Assembly: GCF_000473365.1 (NCBI RefSeq)
Contig: NZ_KI421517.1
Coordinates: 2,104,745 to 2,168,744, forward strand
Reading direction: 5' to 3'
DNA from: Adhaeribacter aquaticus DSM 16391
GTDB lineage: Bacteria > Bacteroidota > Bacteroidia > Cytophagales > Hymenobacteraceae
Length of the DNA: 64,000 nucleotides
Positions 37,369-46,822 of this stretch are shown piece by piece. Below the pieces are notes generated by a model that searched no databases, had not been told where the DNA came from, and saw nothing but the letters and a program-made list of their open reading frames with translations. The number at the start of each line of letters is the position of its first letter. Position 1 is the first letter of the stretch. Made by a program: the position numbers and the translations under genes.

Positions 37369-37818
37369 ATGATGCTATCTGTTTTCAGCGACGAACATTA
37401 TATGAAAGAGGCTTACAAACAAGCCCTGTATGCCAAAGAAGAAGGAGAGATACCTATTGGTGCCGTGGTAGTTTGTAATAACAAAATTATTGCCCGGGCC
37501 TATAACCAAACCGAGAAACTTAACGATGTAACGGCCCATGCTGAAATCCTGGCCATTACGTCTGCCTCTAATCATTTAGCTAATAAATACTTACAGGATT
37601 GCACTTTATATGTAACGGTAGAACCTTGTGTTATGTGTGCAGGAGCCAGTTATTGGGCTCAACTGAAGCGGATTGTGTTTGCTACCACCGATCCTAAACG
37701 AGGGTTCAGGCGCTTTGGCAGTCAGTTATTGCACCCTAAAACGGAAATGGAAAGTGGCATAATGGCACATGAATGCAGTAACCTTATGACGGAATTCTTT
37801 TTGAATAAAAGGATTTAG
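37369..37818 (+). CDS. tadA: tRNA-specific adenosine deaminase (nucleoside deaminase)
   Basis: 149 aa with the zinc deaminase motifs H57-A-E59 (TAHAEILAI) and PC87-V-M-C90. It converts A34 of the tRNA-Arg(ACG) wobble position to inosine and is normally essential. Length and the N-terminal helix MKEAYKQALYAKEEGEIPIGA match TadA. A second ATG directly after the first is equally possible as a start. A guanine deaminase is the main alternative, but the spacing fits TadA better. Confidence 0.88.
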   Translation: MMLSVFSDEHYMKEAYKQALYAKEEGEIPIGAVVVCNNKIIARAYNQTEKLNDVTAHAEILAITSASNHLANKYLQDCTLYVTVEPCVMCAGASYWAQLKRIVFATTDPKRGFRRFGSQLLHPKTEMESGIMAHECSNLMTEFFLNKRI

Positions 37819-37872
37819 CTTCTATCTTTGAAATATTACGTAAACAAGTGTCTAACCTAAAAAAATAAAACT

Positions 37873-38481
37873 ATGGCTTTTGAACTTCCTCAACTTCCTT
37901 ATGCTTACGATGCGCTGGAACCACACATCGACCGCCAGACAATGGAAATCCATCATACCAAACACCATCAGGCATATGTAACCAACCTGAACAATGCCAT
38001 TCAGGGAACTGAGCTGGAAGGTAAATCTTTAGAAGAAATTCTGCAGAACATTAGTAAAGCTCCGGCTCCTGTACGCAATAATGGTGGTGGTCATTACAAT
38101 CACTCTTTATTCTGGACATTGCTTTCCCCTAATGGTGGCGGCGAACCAACCGGCCCGGTAGCAGAAGCTATAAATAATGCTTTTGGTTCTTATGAAAAAT
38201 TTAAAGAAGAATTTACCAAAGCTGCTACTACCCGTTTCGGTTCTGGCTGGGCTTGGTTATGCAAAGTAGAAGGTGGTGCGGTACAAATTTGTTCTACTGC
38301 TAATCAGGATAACCCTTTAATGGATATTGAAGGCCACTGCGGTGGTACGCCAATATTAGGATTAGATGTTTGGGAGCATGCTTATTATCTTAAATATCAG
38401 AACCGTCGTCCGGACTACATAGGAGCCTTTTATAATGTTATTAACTGGGACGAAGTAAATCGTCTTTACACTGCAGGTTAA
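37873..38481 (+). CDS. superoxide dismutase, Fe/Mn family
   Basis: 202 aa, the full family length. The metal ligands are visible: His in [12 protein letters not shown], His in NHSLFW, and the Asp/His pair in [14 protein letters not shown]. It turns superoxide into hydrogen peroxide and oxygen in the cytosol. The metal (iron or manganese) cannot be read with certainty. It begins from ATG after AAAATAAAACT, a typical Bacteroidota leader, and ends in a long terminator. Confidence 0.95.
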   Translation: MAFELPQLPYAYDALEPHIDRQTMEIHHTKHHQAYVTNLNNAIQGTELEGKSLEEILQNISKAPAPVRNNGGGHYNHSLFWTLLSPNGGGEPTGPVAEAINNAFGSYEKFKEEFTKAATTRFGSGWAWLCKVEGGAVQICSTANQDNPLMDIEGHCGGTPILGLDVWEHAYYLKYQNRRPDYIGAFYNVINWDEVNRLYTAG

Positions 38482-38498
38482 TAAATCTGAAATCCTTT

Positions 38499-38550
38499 AT
38501 TTAAAATAAAAAGCCCCATCAAAATTTTGATGGGGCTTTTTATTTTAAAT
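38499..38550. terminator. bidirectional terminator after superoxide dismutase
   Basis: A perfect 26-bp palindrome with no spacer (arms 38499-38524 and 38525-38550, core AAGCCCCATCAAAA), with A and T runs on either side of the G/C core. Confidence 0.92.
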
Positions 38551-38595
38551 AAATTAACAAAAAATGTTTGGTTTAAAAGATAAATTTTATTTTAA

Positions 38596-38625
38596 TTTGT
38601 GCCATAATACACTTTCCTACTTTTA
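38596..38625 (+). promoter_or_regulatory. predicted promoter of the met leader
   Basis: TTTG (38596-38599) and TACTTTTA (38618-38625), 18 nt apart, match the Bacteroidota primary sigma pattern. The predicted start falls at the first base of the riboswitch P1 stem, which supports both calls. Confidence 0.5.
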
Positions 38626-38632
38626 AGGATTG

Positions 38633-38733
38633 ATTTATAAAGAAGAGGCGAGAGAATAGGCTCTAAGACCCTCTGGCAACCGCAAGCAAACTGAAAGGTG
38701 CCAAATCCTATCCCAACTGAGGGAAATATAAAT
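38633..38733 (+). promoter_or_regulatory. SAM-I (S-box) riboswitch
   Basis: The conserved core is clear: P1 ATTTATA (38633-38639) pairs with TATAAAT (38727-38733). P2 runs from AGAGGCGAGAGAATAGG to CTCT, with the kink-turn bases. P3 starts with CTGGCAACC and closes with AAGGTGCC, followed by AAATCC, and P4 TCCC/GGGA completes it. SAM-I binds S-adenosylmethionine and represses methionine genes. Unusually, no terminator follows. The 3' strand of P1 ends 9 nt before the ATG of a short Cys-rich reading frame, so ligand binding would block initiation there. Confidence 0.92.
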
Positions 38734-38742
38734 TAATTAATA

Positions 38743-38862
38743 ATGAAAAACCACTTTATTGCCCCTAGCCTTTTTGTAGCTAATCCTAGCGTTTTAGCTT
38801 CATTGTGCGTTTCCAGCACCTCTCCCATTAGCTGTTGTTGCTGTTGTATCAGCATGTGCTAA
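38743..38862 (+). CDS. 39-codon Cys-rich leader reading frame before metY
   Basis: ATG at 38743, stop TAA at 38860. The 39-residue product has seven Cys, five of them in a row (C31-C35), then ISMC at the end. It starts MKNHFIAPSL and has no resemblance to a folded protein. It lies between a SAM riboswitch and the O-acetylhomoserine sulfhydrylase gene, where cysteine supply matters. The likely role is a regulatory leader peptide: ribosome stalling at the Cys codons when Cys-tRNA is scarce would alter RNA folding before metY. This is inference. It is too short to be found by ordinary gene callers. Confidence 0.65.
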   Translation: MKNHFIAPSLFVANPSVLASLCVSSTSPISCCCCCISMC

Positions 38863-38948
38863 GAGCATTCTACGAAATAAAGTTTCTTCGAACTTAATGC
38901 CAGCTAATAAAGAGCAGGCCCGGGTATAACTTTTTCATTTAACCTTAA

Positions 38949-40292
<1,344 letters not shown>

Positions 40293-40343
40293 TTATAAAT
40301 TATTAGCTAAGGCAAATTACCTTAAATTATTACAGCTTTGTAG

Positions 40344-40378
40344 TTTCAACAGTGAGAAAATGAACCTCGCTGTTGAAA
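40344..40378 (+). promoter_or_regulatory. intercistronic hairpin between metY and metX
   Basis: 13-bp stem with one wobble (arms TTTCAACAGTGAG 40344-40356 and CTCGCTGTTGAAA 40366-40378, 9-nt loop), then TTATGTTTT. The T run is broken, so it may be a partial terminator, a processing site or a stability element that makes metX expression lower than metY. Confidence 0.55.
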
Positions 40379-40412
40379 TTATGTTTTATCTTTGCAGAAA
40401 TTATTGAATAGC

Positions 40413-41441
40413 ATGAGTCAGGAAGTTTTAACGTACCCGTACCCATTTAACCTGGAGTGTGGGCAAAGTTTACCCGAGCTCCAGATTACGTATCATACTT
40501 ACGGGAAATTAAATCCTGAAAAAAATAACGTGGTGTGGGTGTGTCATGCCCTAACCGCAAATTCTGATGTACTGGATTGGTGGAAAGGCTTATTTGGGGA
40601 TAATAGTTTATATAATGCAGAAGAATATTTTATAGTTTGTGCTAATATTCTAGGCTCTTGTTACGGTACTACTGGTCCTTTGTCCATGAATCCGGAAACT
40701 GGCCAGCCGTATTACCAAAATTTTCCGGCTATCACCATTCGCGACATGGTGCAGGCGCACGAATTACTTCGCCAGCACCTGGAAATAAATCAAATTCACA
40801 CGGTAATAGGAGGCTCTTTAGGGGGGCAACAGGCAATGGAGTGGGCTATTCAGAAACCAACCATTATTCAGAACTTAATTATTGTCGCCACTAATGCTTA
40901 TCATTCTCCGTGGGGCATTGGTTTTAATGAAGCTCAACGCATGGCCATTCAGGCCGATCCTACTTTTTACCAGAATACCCCAGACGGCGGCAGAAATGGA
41001 CTGAAAGCAGCCCGGGCCATGGCATTATTAAGCTATCGAAACTACGATACGTATACCAAAACCCAACGCGAAGAAGACTTAAATAAAACCGACAATTACA
41101 AAGCTAGCTCTTACCAAAAATATCAGGGAGAAAAACTGGTTAATCGTTTTGATGCTTATGCCTATTTCTCACTGAGTAAAACCATGGACTCCCATAATGT
41201 GGGGCGTAACCGTGGCAGTGTAGAGGCCGCATTAGCCCAAATAAAAGCGAAAACTTTAGTTATTGGTATTAATTCGGATGTTTTGTTTCCGGTTTCAGAA
41301 CAAAAGTTCTTGGCAGCCAATATTAAAAATGCGGTTTATGTAGAAATTGATTCTTTTTACGGACATGACGGATTTTTGATTGAAACCCCCAAGCTTACTC
41401 AACTTATTGAATCTTTCTATGAATTACCAGTGGCAAAATAA
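40413..41441 (+). CDS. metX: homoserine O-acetyltransferase
   Basis: 342 aa from the ATG at 40413 (a TTG 21 bp earlier is not needed). Alpha/beta hydrolase fold with S135 in GGSLGGQQAMEW as nucleophile. The homoserine-binding segment WVCHALTANSDVLDWW and the final Asp/His (GINSDVLFP, GHDGFL) are family marks. It acetylates homoserine from acetyl-CoA, the first committed step to methionine. A succinyltransferase with the same fold cannot be fully excluded. It lies 121 bp after metY in the same unit, so metY and metX supply and use O-acetylhomoserine together. Confidence 0.93.
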   Translation: MSQEVLTYPYPFNLECGQSLPELQITYHTYGKLNPEKNNVVWVCHALTANSDVLDWWKGLFGDNSLYNAEEYFIVCANILGSCYGTTGPLSMNPETGQPYYQNFPAITIRDMVQAHELLRQHLEINQIHTVIGGSLGGQQAMEWAIQKPTIIQNLIIVATNAYHSPWGIGFNEAQRMAIQADPTFYQNTPDGGRNGLKAARAMALLSYRNYDTYTKTQREEDLNKTDNYKASSYQKYQGEKLVNRFDAYAYFSLSKTMDSHNVGRNRGSVEAALAQIKAKTLVIGINSDVLFPVSEQKFLAANIKNAVYVEIDSFYGHDGFLIETPKLTQLIESFYELPVAK

Positions 41442-41508
41442 CTTTTAGCCTAATTATTTTTAGCTATAAGTTGTTTTATTACTGGTAAATACCTTTCTAT
41501 TTTGCAGC

Positions 41509-42417
41509 ATGATTGCACCTTTAAAACCTGGTGATACAATAGCAATTTGTGCGCTGGCCAGAAAAGTATCTATATCCGAACTGGAACCAGCTATTTCTAT
41601 TTTTAAGGAATGGGGATTAAAAGTTGTTTTAGGTGCCTCCCTCTCGCTTGAATTTCATCAGTTTGCCGGAACAGACGAGGAACGATTAGCCGATTTTCAA
41701 AATTTGCTAGATAACCCCGAAGTAAAAGCTATTATCAGTGCCCGGGGTGGCTACGGCACCACCCGTATCTTAGATAGAATTGATTTCTTTACTTTTAAAC
41801 TAAACCCGAAGTGGCTCATTGGGTTTAGTGATATTACGGCTCTACTTTGCCAAGTTCATAATTTTAGTATTGAAAGCATTCATGCTACCATGCCCGCTTT
41901 ATTTGCTAAACCAGGCGCAGAACCGGCAATTCAAAGCTTACGAAAGATCTTATTTGGCCACTATGACCCCTATACCTGTTTAGCTCATAAACTTAACCGT
42001 CTTGGCAAAGCTAAAGGCACTTTAGTAGGAGGTAACTTAAGTATTTTGATAACTTGTTTAGGAACTTCATCCGAAATCGACACAGCGGGGAAGGTGTTAT
42101 TTTTGGAAGACCTAGACGAATACCTTTACCACATAGACCGCATGATGGTACAACTGGACCGAGCTGGCAAATTAAAAGATTTAGCCGGTTTAGTTGTGGG
42201 CTATATGAGCGACATGAAGGATAACACCATTCCTTTTGGCAAAAGTGCTTATGAAATTATTGCGGAACATGCAGGCAAATACAACTATCCAATTGCCTTT
42301 GGCTTTCCTACCGGCCATGAGCCAGAAAACCTTGCTTTAATTTGTGGAAGAGAAGTGTTCCTTTCTGTTGATTCTACTGGTACAACTCTGGAATACACCT
42401 CTCCCCTAATAAATTAA
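41509..42417 (+). CDS. LD-carboxypeptidase (S66 family, MccF/LdcA type)
   Basis: 302 aa. S66 peptidases use a Ser-Glu-His site: here S107 in GFSDITALL, a Glu in the middle (LFLEDLDEY) and His near the C-terminus (PTGHEPEN). The N-terminal LKPGDTIAICALARKV and GGYGTTRILDRID segments are typical. It trims murein tetrapeptides during recycling, or clears microcin-like compounds. No signal peptide is visible, so it acts in the cytosol. It is 67 bp after metX and converges with the M28 gene, their 3' ends overlapping by 4 bases. Confidence 0.9.
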   Translation: MIAPLKPGDTIAICALARKVSISELEPAISIFKEWGLKVVLGASLSLEFHQFAGTDEERLADFQNLLDNPEVKAIISARGGYGTTRILDRIDFFTFKLNPKWLIGFSDITALLCQVHNFSIESIHATMPALFAKPGAEPAIQSLRKILFGHYDPYTCLAHKLNRLGKAKGTLVGGNLSILITCLGTSSEIDTAGKVLFLEDLDEYLYHIDRMMVQLDRAGKLKDLAGLVVGYMSDMKDNTIPFGKSAYEIIAEHAGKYNYPIAFGFPTGHEPENLALICGREVFLSVDSTGTTLEYTSPLIN

Positions 42418-43421
42418 ACAGCTAATTGGCTATAAATAACTTGTATAACGGTTTGCCCAACCGCTTTTAAAGTTCTCCGATCAATAACCGACATATTATC
42501 AGAGTGACGGTGGTGGTATTTACCAAAGGTGCCATCCGGACTGGTAGGATCATAATCCAAAATATCTATTGTTGGCACACCTCCCTGCATCATGAACACA
42601 TGGTCATCTGTTATCGGGCCATTTTCAGTATAAATAAAATAATCAGAATAGCCTAATTGGTTAGCTATTTTCCAAACGCTATTCAACGTTTGGGGAGCAA
42701 ACTGTTTAGAATAGACTTCCTGGGCAAACTTGGCATTTTTTGCGCCAACCATATCCAGTAAAATACCAAAGTTGGCGCCATAGTTTGCCTGATGTTTATT
42801 TTGAGCCCAATGCTGCGACCCTAAACACCAGGTATTTTCTCCTCCCCCATCCGGATCACCATAATCTTCACCATCAAAGAAAAAAATATCCACACCTACA
42901 TTTGGGTTAGCCTGGGCGGTGTGCAACAAACGACCAATCTCTAATAATACACCTACGCCACTGGCACCATCATTGGCACCATCGGGTGGTGTTGTCGGGT
43001 TGGTATCATCTTTATCTGCCCAGGGGCGGGTGTCCCAATGCGAGGCTAACGCAATACGATTAGCGACTTTGGGATTATACGATCCAATTATATTTCGCAA
43101 CTTTAATCTTTTCCCATCAAAAGAAGTAGCCTCAAATTCCTGCACTTTTACATCGGCACCTAATTCTTTTAATTTTTGAATCAGGTAATCGCCACATGCC
43201 CGATGAGCGGTGGAATTAGGCACTCTTGGTCCAAAACTTACCTGCTTTGCAATATATTGGTAAGCAGAATCAGCATTGAAGGTTGGTGCTGTAGAAACTT
43301 CTTTGGTGGCAACCTGGGTATCTGGTTCTGTGACCGTTGTTTCTTTTTTCTTAAAATCACAGCCATACAATAACCCAACTACCAACCAGGTAGCCCAAAT
43401 ACTAGTCCAACTATTCTTCAT
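42414..43421 (-). CDS. M28-family glutaminyl-peptide cyclotransferase-like lipoprotein
   Basis: 335 aa from the ATG at 43421; a TTG 12 bp earlier is possible. A lipoprotein signal ends at L-Y-G-C21. The body matches Bacteroidota type II glutaminyl cyclases: FGPRVPNSTAHRACGDYL, the zinc ligands in SHWDTRPWADKD, NDGASGVGVLLE, FFDGEDYG and a final His in YHHRHSDNMS. These enzymes cyclise N-terminal Gln of exported proteins in the periplasm; some M28 relatives are aminopeptidases instead. It overlaps the cysS 3' end by 11 bp and so is coupled to it. Confidence 0.88.
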   Translation of the reverse strand: MKNSWTSIWATWLVVGLLYGCDFKKKETTVTEPDTQVATKEVSTAPTFNADSAYQYIAKQVSFGPRVPNSTAHRACGDYLIQKLKELGADVKVQEFEATSFDGKRLKLRNIIGSYNPKVANRIALASHWDTRPWADKDDTNPTTPPDGANDGASGVGVLLEIGRLLHTAQANPNVGVDIFFFDGEDYGDPDGGGENTWCLGSQHWAQNKHQANYGANFGILLDMVGAKNAKFAQEVYSKQFAPQTLNSVWKIANQLGYSDYFIYTENGPITDDHVFMMQGGVPTIDILDYDPTSPDGTFGKYHHRHSDNMSVIDRRTLKAVGQTVIQVIYSQLAV

Positions 43422-44898
43422 AAGCCCAGTCAATTCCGGTTTTCATATCTTTGATTACAATGCCTTGTTTTTTAAAAGTAGTTCTTATTTCATCTACCCG
43501 GGCATAATTTTTAGCTTCTTTAGCTTCTTTATAAAAAATTAATAACGCATTTACATACTCTTCCTGATTGGTAGTTTTCTCTTCTTTCAATCCTAAAATA
43601 TCTAATACCAAAGCCTGGTAAGTATCTCTTACGAAATTAAAAGTGTCCAAGCTGATATTGGCTAAACTGAGGGCACCAGTATAAAGACTATTCACCTTTT
43701 TCAGGAGGTTAAATAATGATGCAATGGTACGGGCTGTATTTAAATCATCATTCAAACCGGCAAAGCAATCAGTCGTTAATTTTCTTAATTCGGCATCTTG
43801 CTCCGGTACAACAGCCGCTTCGGCCGGATACGCTAGTTTATCTAATACGTGTAAGCCATTTATTAATTTAATATATCCTTTACGGGCAGCAATTAAAGCT
43901 TCATTCGAAAAATCTAATGTACTGCGGTAATGCGCCTGTAGCATAAAGAACCGGACTGTCATGGGGCTATAAGCCTGCTGTAATAACGGATGATCACCAG
44001 TAAATAATTGTCCGGGCAAGAAAGAATTTCCTTTTGATTTAGACATTTTTTCCCCGTTTACAGTTAGCATATTGGCATGCATCCAGTACCGAACCGGTTC
44101 TTCCCCGTTTACTCCTACTGCCTGGGCTATTTCGCATTCATGATGCGGAAACTTTAAATCCATGCCGCCGCCATGAATATCAAACTGTGTTCCCAGATAT
44201 TTGGTACTCATAGAGGTACACTCAATGTGCCAGCCAGGAAACCCAATTCCCCATGGCGATGGCCAGCGCATAATATGCTCGGGAGAAGCATTTTTCCAAA
44301 CTGCGAAATCCAAAGGGTTGCGTTTCTCAGCCTGACCATCCAACTCCCGTGTTTCGTTCTGCAAATCCTCAATGATTCGGCCCGATAATTTGCCGTAATC
44401 GTGGCTCTCATTATATTTCAACACATCAAAATAAACAGATCCGCCTGATTCATAAGCTAAACCTTTTTCGATCAGTGTCTCTATACTTTTAATTTGTTCA
44501 ATAATGTGGCCTGTGGCAGAAGGCTCAATGCTGGGCGGCAATAAATTAAACTGGCTAAGCACCTCATGAAAATCATTGGTATACCTTTGCACAATTTCCA
44601 TCGGTTCTAACTGCTCCAGCCGGGCTTTTACGGCAATCTTATCTTCTCCTTCATCACTATCATTCTCCAAATGCCCTACATCTGTTATATTTCGCACATA
44701 CCTAACTTTGTATCCCAGGTGTTGAAGGTATCGGTATAAAATATCAAAAGTCAGAAAGGTCCGCACGTTACCTAAATGCACATTACTATAAACAGTAGGT
44801 CCACAAACGTACATACCCACAAAAGGCGGCTGCAAGGGTTCAAAAACCTCTTTTTTACGACTAAGGGTATTATATAAAGATAATTGCTGTTGTTGCAT
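43411..44898 (-). CDS. cysS: cysteinyl-tRNA synthetase
   Basis: 495 aa, class I. The HIGH motif is in [11 protein letters not shown], and KMSKS appears as [10 protein letters not shown]. The zinc-binding Cys/His set includes [18 protein letters not shown] and [10 protein letters not shown]. The C-terminal DALR helix bundle ends at AYEE. It charges tRNA-Cys in the cytosol. It is upstream of the glutaminyl cyclase, overlapping it by 11 bp. Note that charged tRNA-Cys would be the signal for the Cys-rich leader before metY, 5 kb away, though this is only inference. Confidence 0.96.
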   Translation of the reverse strand: MQQQQLSLYNTLSRKKEVFEPLQPPFVGMYVCGPTVYSNVHLGNVRTFLTFDILYRYLQHLGYKVRYVRNITDVGHLENDSDEGEDKIAVKARLEQLEPMEIVQRYTNDFHEVLSQFNLLPPSIEPSATGHIIEQIKSIETLIEKGLAYESGGSVYFDVLKYNESHDYGKLSGRIIEDLQNETRELDGQAEKRNPLDFAVWKNASPEHIMRWPSPWGIGFPGWHIECTSMSTKYLGTQFDIHGGGMDLKFPHHECEIAQAVGVNGEEPVRYWMHANMLTVNGEKMSKSKGNSFLPGQLFTGDHPLLQQAYSPMTVRFFMLQAHYRSTLDFSNEALIAARKGYIKLINGLHVLDKLAYPAEAAVVPEQDAELRKLTTDCFAGLNDDLNTARTIASLFNLLKKVNSLYTGALSLANISLDTFNFVRDTYQALVLDILGLKEEKTTNQEEYVNALLIFYKEAKEAKNYARVDEIRTTFKKQGIVIKDMKTGIDWAYEE

Positions 44899-45025
44899 GC
44901 GGCAAAAGTAGCTGTTTTTAACTAAGATGTAAAATAAGTAAAAACTAAAAGAGTAGCCGGAAAGTTATAAGGGGCATATTAATTACTATAACCGTGCATA
45001 CTAAAAATTTATGGTAAGCAGGCTT

Positions 45026-46123
45026 TTAAGGTTTCACTAGCCGGTAAGTGGCCATTATGGGAAAATGATCGGAATAGGCTATGGAGTCAATTAAATTAAA
45101 GTTTAAAACCTCAAATTTTTTACTACAAAATTGGTTATCTATACGCACAAAAGGTAGTTTGCCATTATAGGTCGCACCTATTCCCCAACCTCTTTCGGTA
45201 AAAGCATTCAAATACTGTTTGTTCAATTGCTGATAGGTGTAGCTATAAGGCAGGTCATTTAAATCGCCACATAAAATTACGGGATAAGGACACTGCTCTA
45301 CATGGTCCATTAATATATTTACCTGATCGCTGCGCTTTACAAACCCTTTTTTAAACCGAAGCATCAGGTTTCTTCCTTGTTTTTTAAAATTATCCTGGTT
45401 TTTATACGATTGTACTATTTCTTTTTCTTCAATGCTCATTGATTGAAAGTGAAAATTATATACTCGAACAGTATCTGTATCTAAAATCACATCGGCAAAC
45501 ATCGCATGATTTTGTGTTAGCTTGCCAAAGCTAATAACCCCTCTATTTACTATAGGGTATTTTGAAAAAATAGCCAGCCCAAATTCAGCCCCTATTGCGT
45601 TTACTAAACTCGTAGAAAGAAAAGTATATTTATTCTGCTGCCGCCCTATTTTGCTAACCGAGTTATAAACTGGCGATTTTTTATCATTATAAAACTCCTG
45701 CAAACAAAATATATCGGCCGGGTTCTGAGCTATCCATCTTATCATATTTTTAGAAGAACTCAGATCATTATCCTGCAGATGAGCATAGGTGTTAAAAATA
45801 CGAACATTATAACTTAATACCTGAACTCCATTTTGATCACGGGCATTGATGGCCTCCTCAGCAGCATCTGAATTAAATGCCACACCCCGTTCATAGTATC
45901 CCCAAGCTAGAAAAGTCACTAAAATGGGCAAAACCACTTTTGGTGACAGGCGCAAAAGCCAGACACTCAAAAATAACAGATTAAATGCAAGAGCAACGGG
46001 CAGGGTAAGTACAATAAATGCTGCCGGCCAGAAAGTAGTTGGCGGCACGTGCATAAAAAGAATGGCTATTATTAGCCACACCATTACTAAGCTATAAATC
46101 CCTAAAGAAAACTTTTTACGCAC
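45026..46123 (-). CDS. membrane-anchored endonuclease/exonuclease/phosphatase family protein
   Basis: 365 aa with about three N-terminal hydrophobic helices (residues about 8-75), followed by an exonuclease III-like domain: FCLQEFYND (metal Glu), then ICGDLNDLPYSYTY and finally IAYSDHFPI (catalytic Asp-His). The domain faces the periplasm or cytosol depending on helix number; odd numbers favour periplasm. Substrates in this family range from DNA to inositol phosphates and sphingomyelin, so none is assigned. The start is GTG at 46123, which keeps a basic N-terminus; an ATG 39 bp later is possible. Confidence 0.82.
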   Translation of the reverse strand: MRKKFSLGIYSLVMVWLIIAILFMHVPPTTFWPAAFIVLTLPVALAFNLLFLSVWLLRLSPKVVLPILVTFLAWGYYERGVAFNSDAAEEAINARDQNGVQVLSYNVRIFNTYAHLQDNDLSSSKNMIRWIAQNPADIFCLQEFYNDKKSPVYNSVSKIGRQQNKYTFLSTSLVNAIGAEFGLAIFSKYPIVNRGVISFGKLTQNHAMFADVILDTDTVRVYNFHFQSMSIEEKEIVQSYKNQDNFKKQGRNLMLRFKKGFVKRSDQVNILMDHVEQCPYPVILCGDLNDLPYSYTYQQLNKQYLNAFTERGWGIGATYNGKLPFVRIDNQFCSKKFEVLNFNLIDSIAYSDHFPIMATYRLVKP

Positions 46124-46342
46124 CTTACAAGAAGCTATTGGGCAAACTTACAAATTCTGATTAGAACCAACTAACATGAAAAGTGTGAATTTTATTTAAT
46201 TTATCTAGGTAAATAATTTCTTTTTTAATCAAAAAAAAACGTCAGGTTGTATCTTAAGGAAAAATATTGTATTTTTGCAAAAGTAAACAATGTAGAAGAG
46301 GGGACAGCAGTCCCCTATTTTATTTTCTTATTTTTCCAAAAC

Positions 46343-46816
46343 ATGGTTTTTAAGGAAGAAAACATCCGGCAGTTGCTTACAGGAACAATACCTGAAAATG
46401 ATCTGTTTATAGTAGGTGTTCACGTATCAGACTCAGCCGTAAAGCAAAAAGTTACAATAATTTTAGATGGCGATAATGGCGTTAGTATTGACCAATGTGC
46501 TATTGTTAGTCGTCGGTTAAGCAAGCGCATTGCAGAAGCCTATGGCGAAGAAATTCCATATACTTTGGAAGTAACCTCTCCGGGTGCCGATCAGCCGTTG
46601 TTATACCCCCGGCAATATAAGCGTCACGTTGGCCGCCGGTTAAAAGTAACCTTAAAAGATGGTTCTGAGAAAACAGGAAAATTAGAAGAGGTTACTTCTG
46701 CCGGTTTAACCCTGTTAGAAGAAACCAAAGAAAAAGGCAAGAAAATAACCATTACACCGGCACAACTTGCTTTTGAAGAAATAGATAAATCGCATATTGT
46801 AATATCATTTAAATAA
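46343..46816 (+). CDS. rimP: ribosome maturation factor RimP
   Basis: 157 aa from the ATG at 46343; a TTG start 96 bp earlier would add an unlikely hydrophobic stretch. The N-terminal domain holds GDNGVSIDQCAIVSRRLSK, and LEVTSPGADQPL is the family core motif, followed by an SH3-like C-terminal domain (RRLKVTLKDGSEKTGKL). It helps mature the 30S subunit. It is 6 bp before nusA, in the widespread rimP-nusA-infB operon. Confidence 0.93.
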   Translation: MVFKEENIRQLLTGTIPENDLFIVGVHVSDSAVKQKVTIILDGDNGVSIDQCAIVSRRLSKRIAEAYGEEIPYTLEVTSPGADQPLLYPRQYKRHVGRRLKVTLKDGSEKTGKLEEVTSAGLTLLEETKEKGKKITITPAQLAFEEIDKSHIVISFK

Positions 46817-46822
46817 AACAAA

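Noticed and set aside
46247-46342. TTG start for rimP adding 32 residues
   Set aside because: The added segment has a hydrophobic stretch absent from the RimP family; the ATG at 46343 fits the family start.
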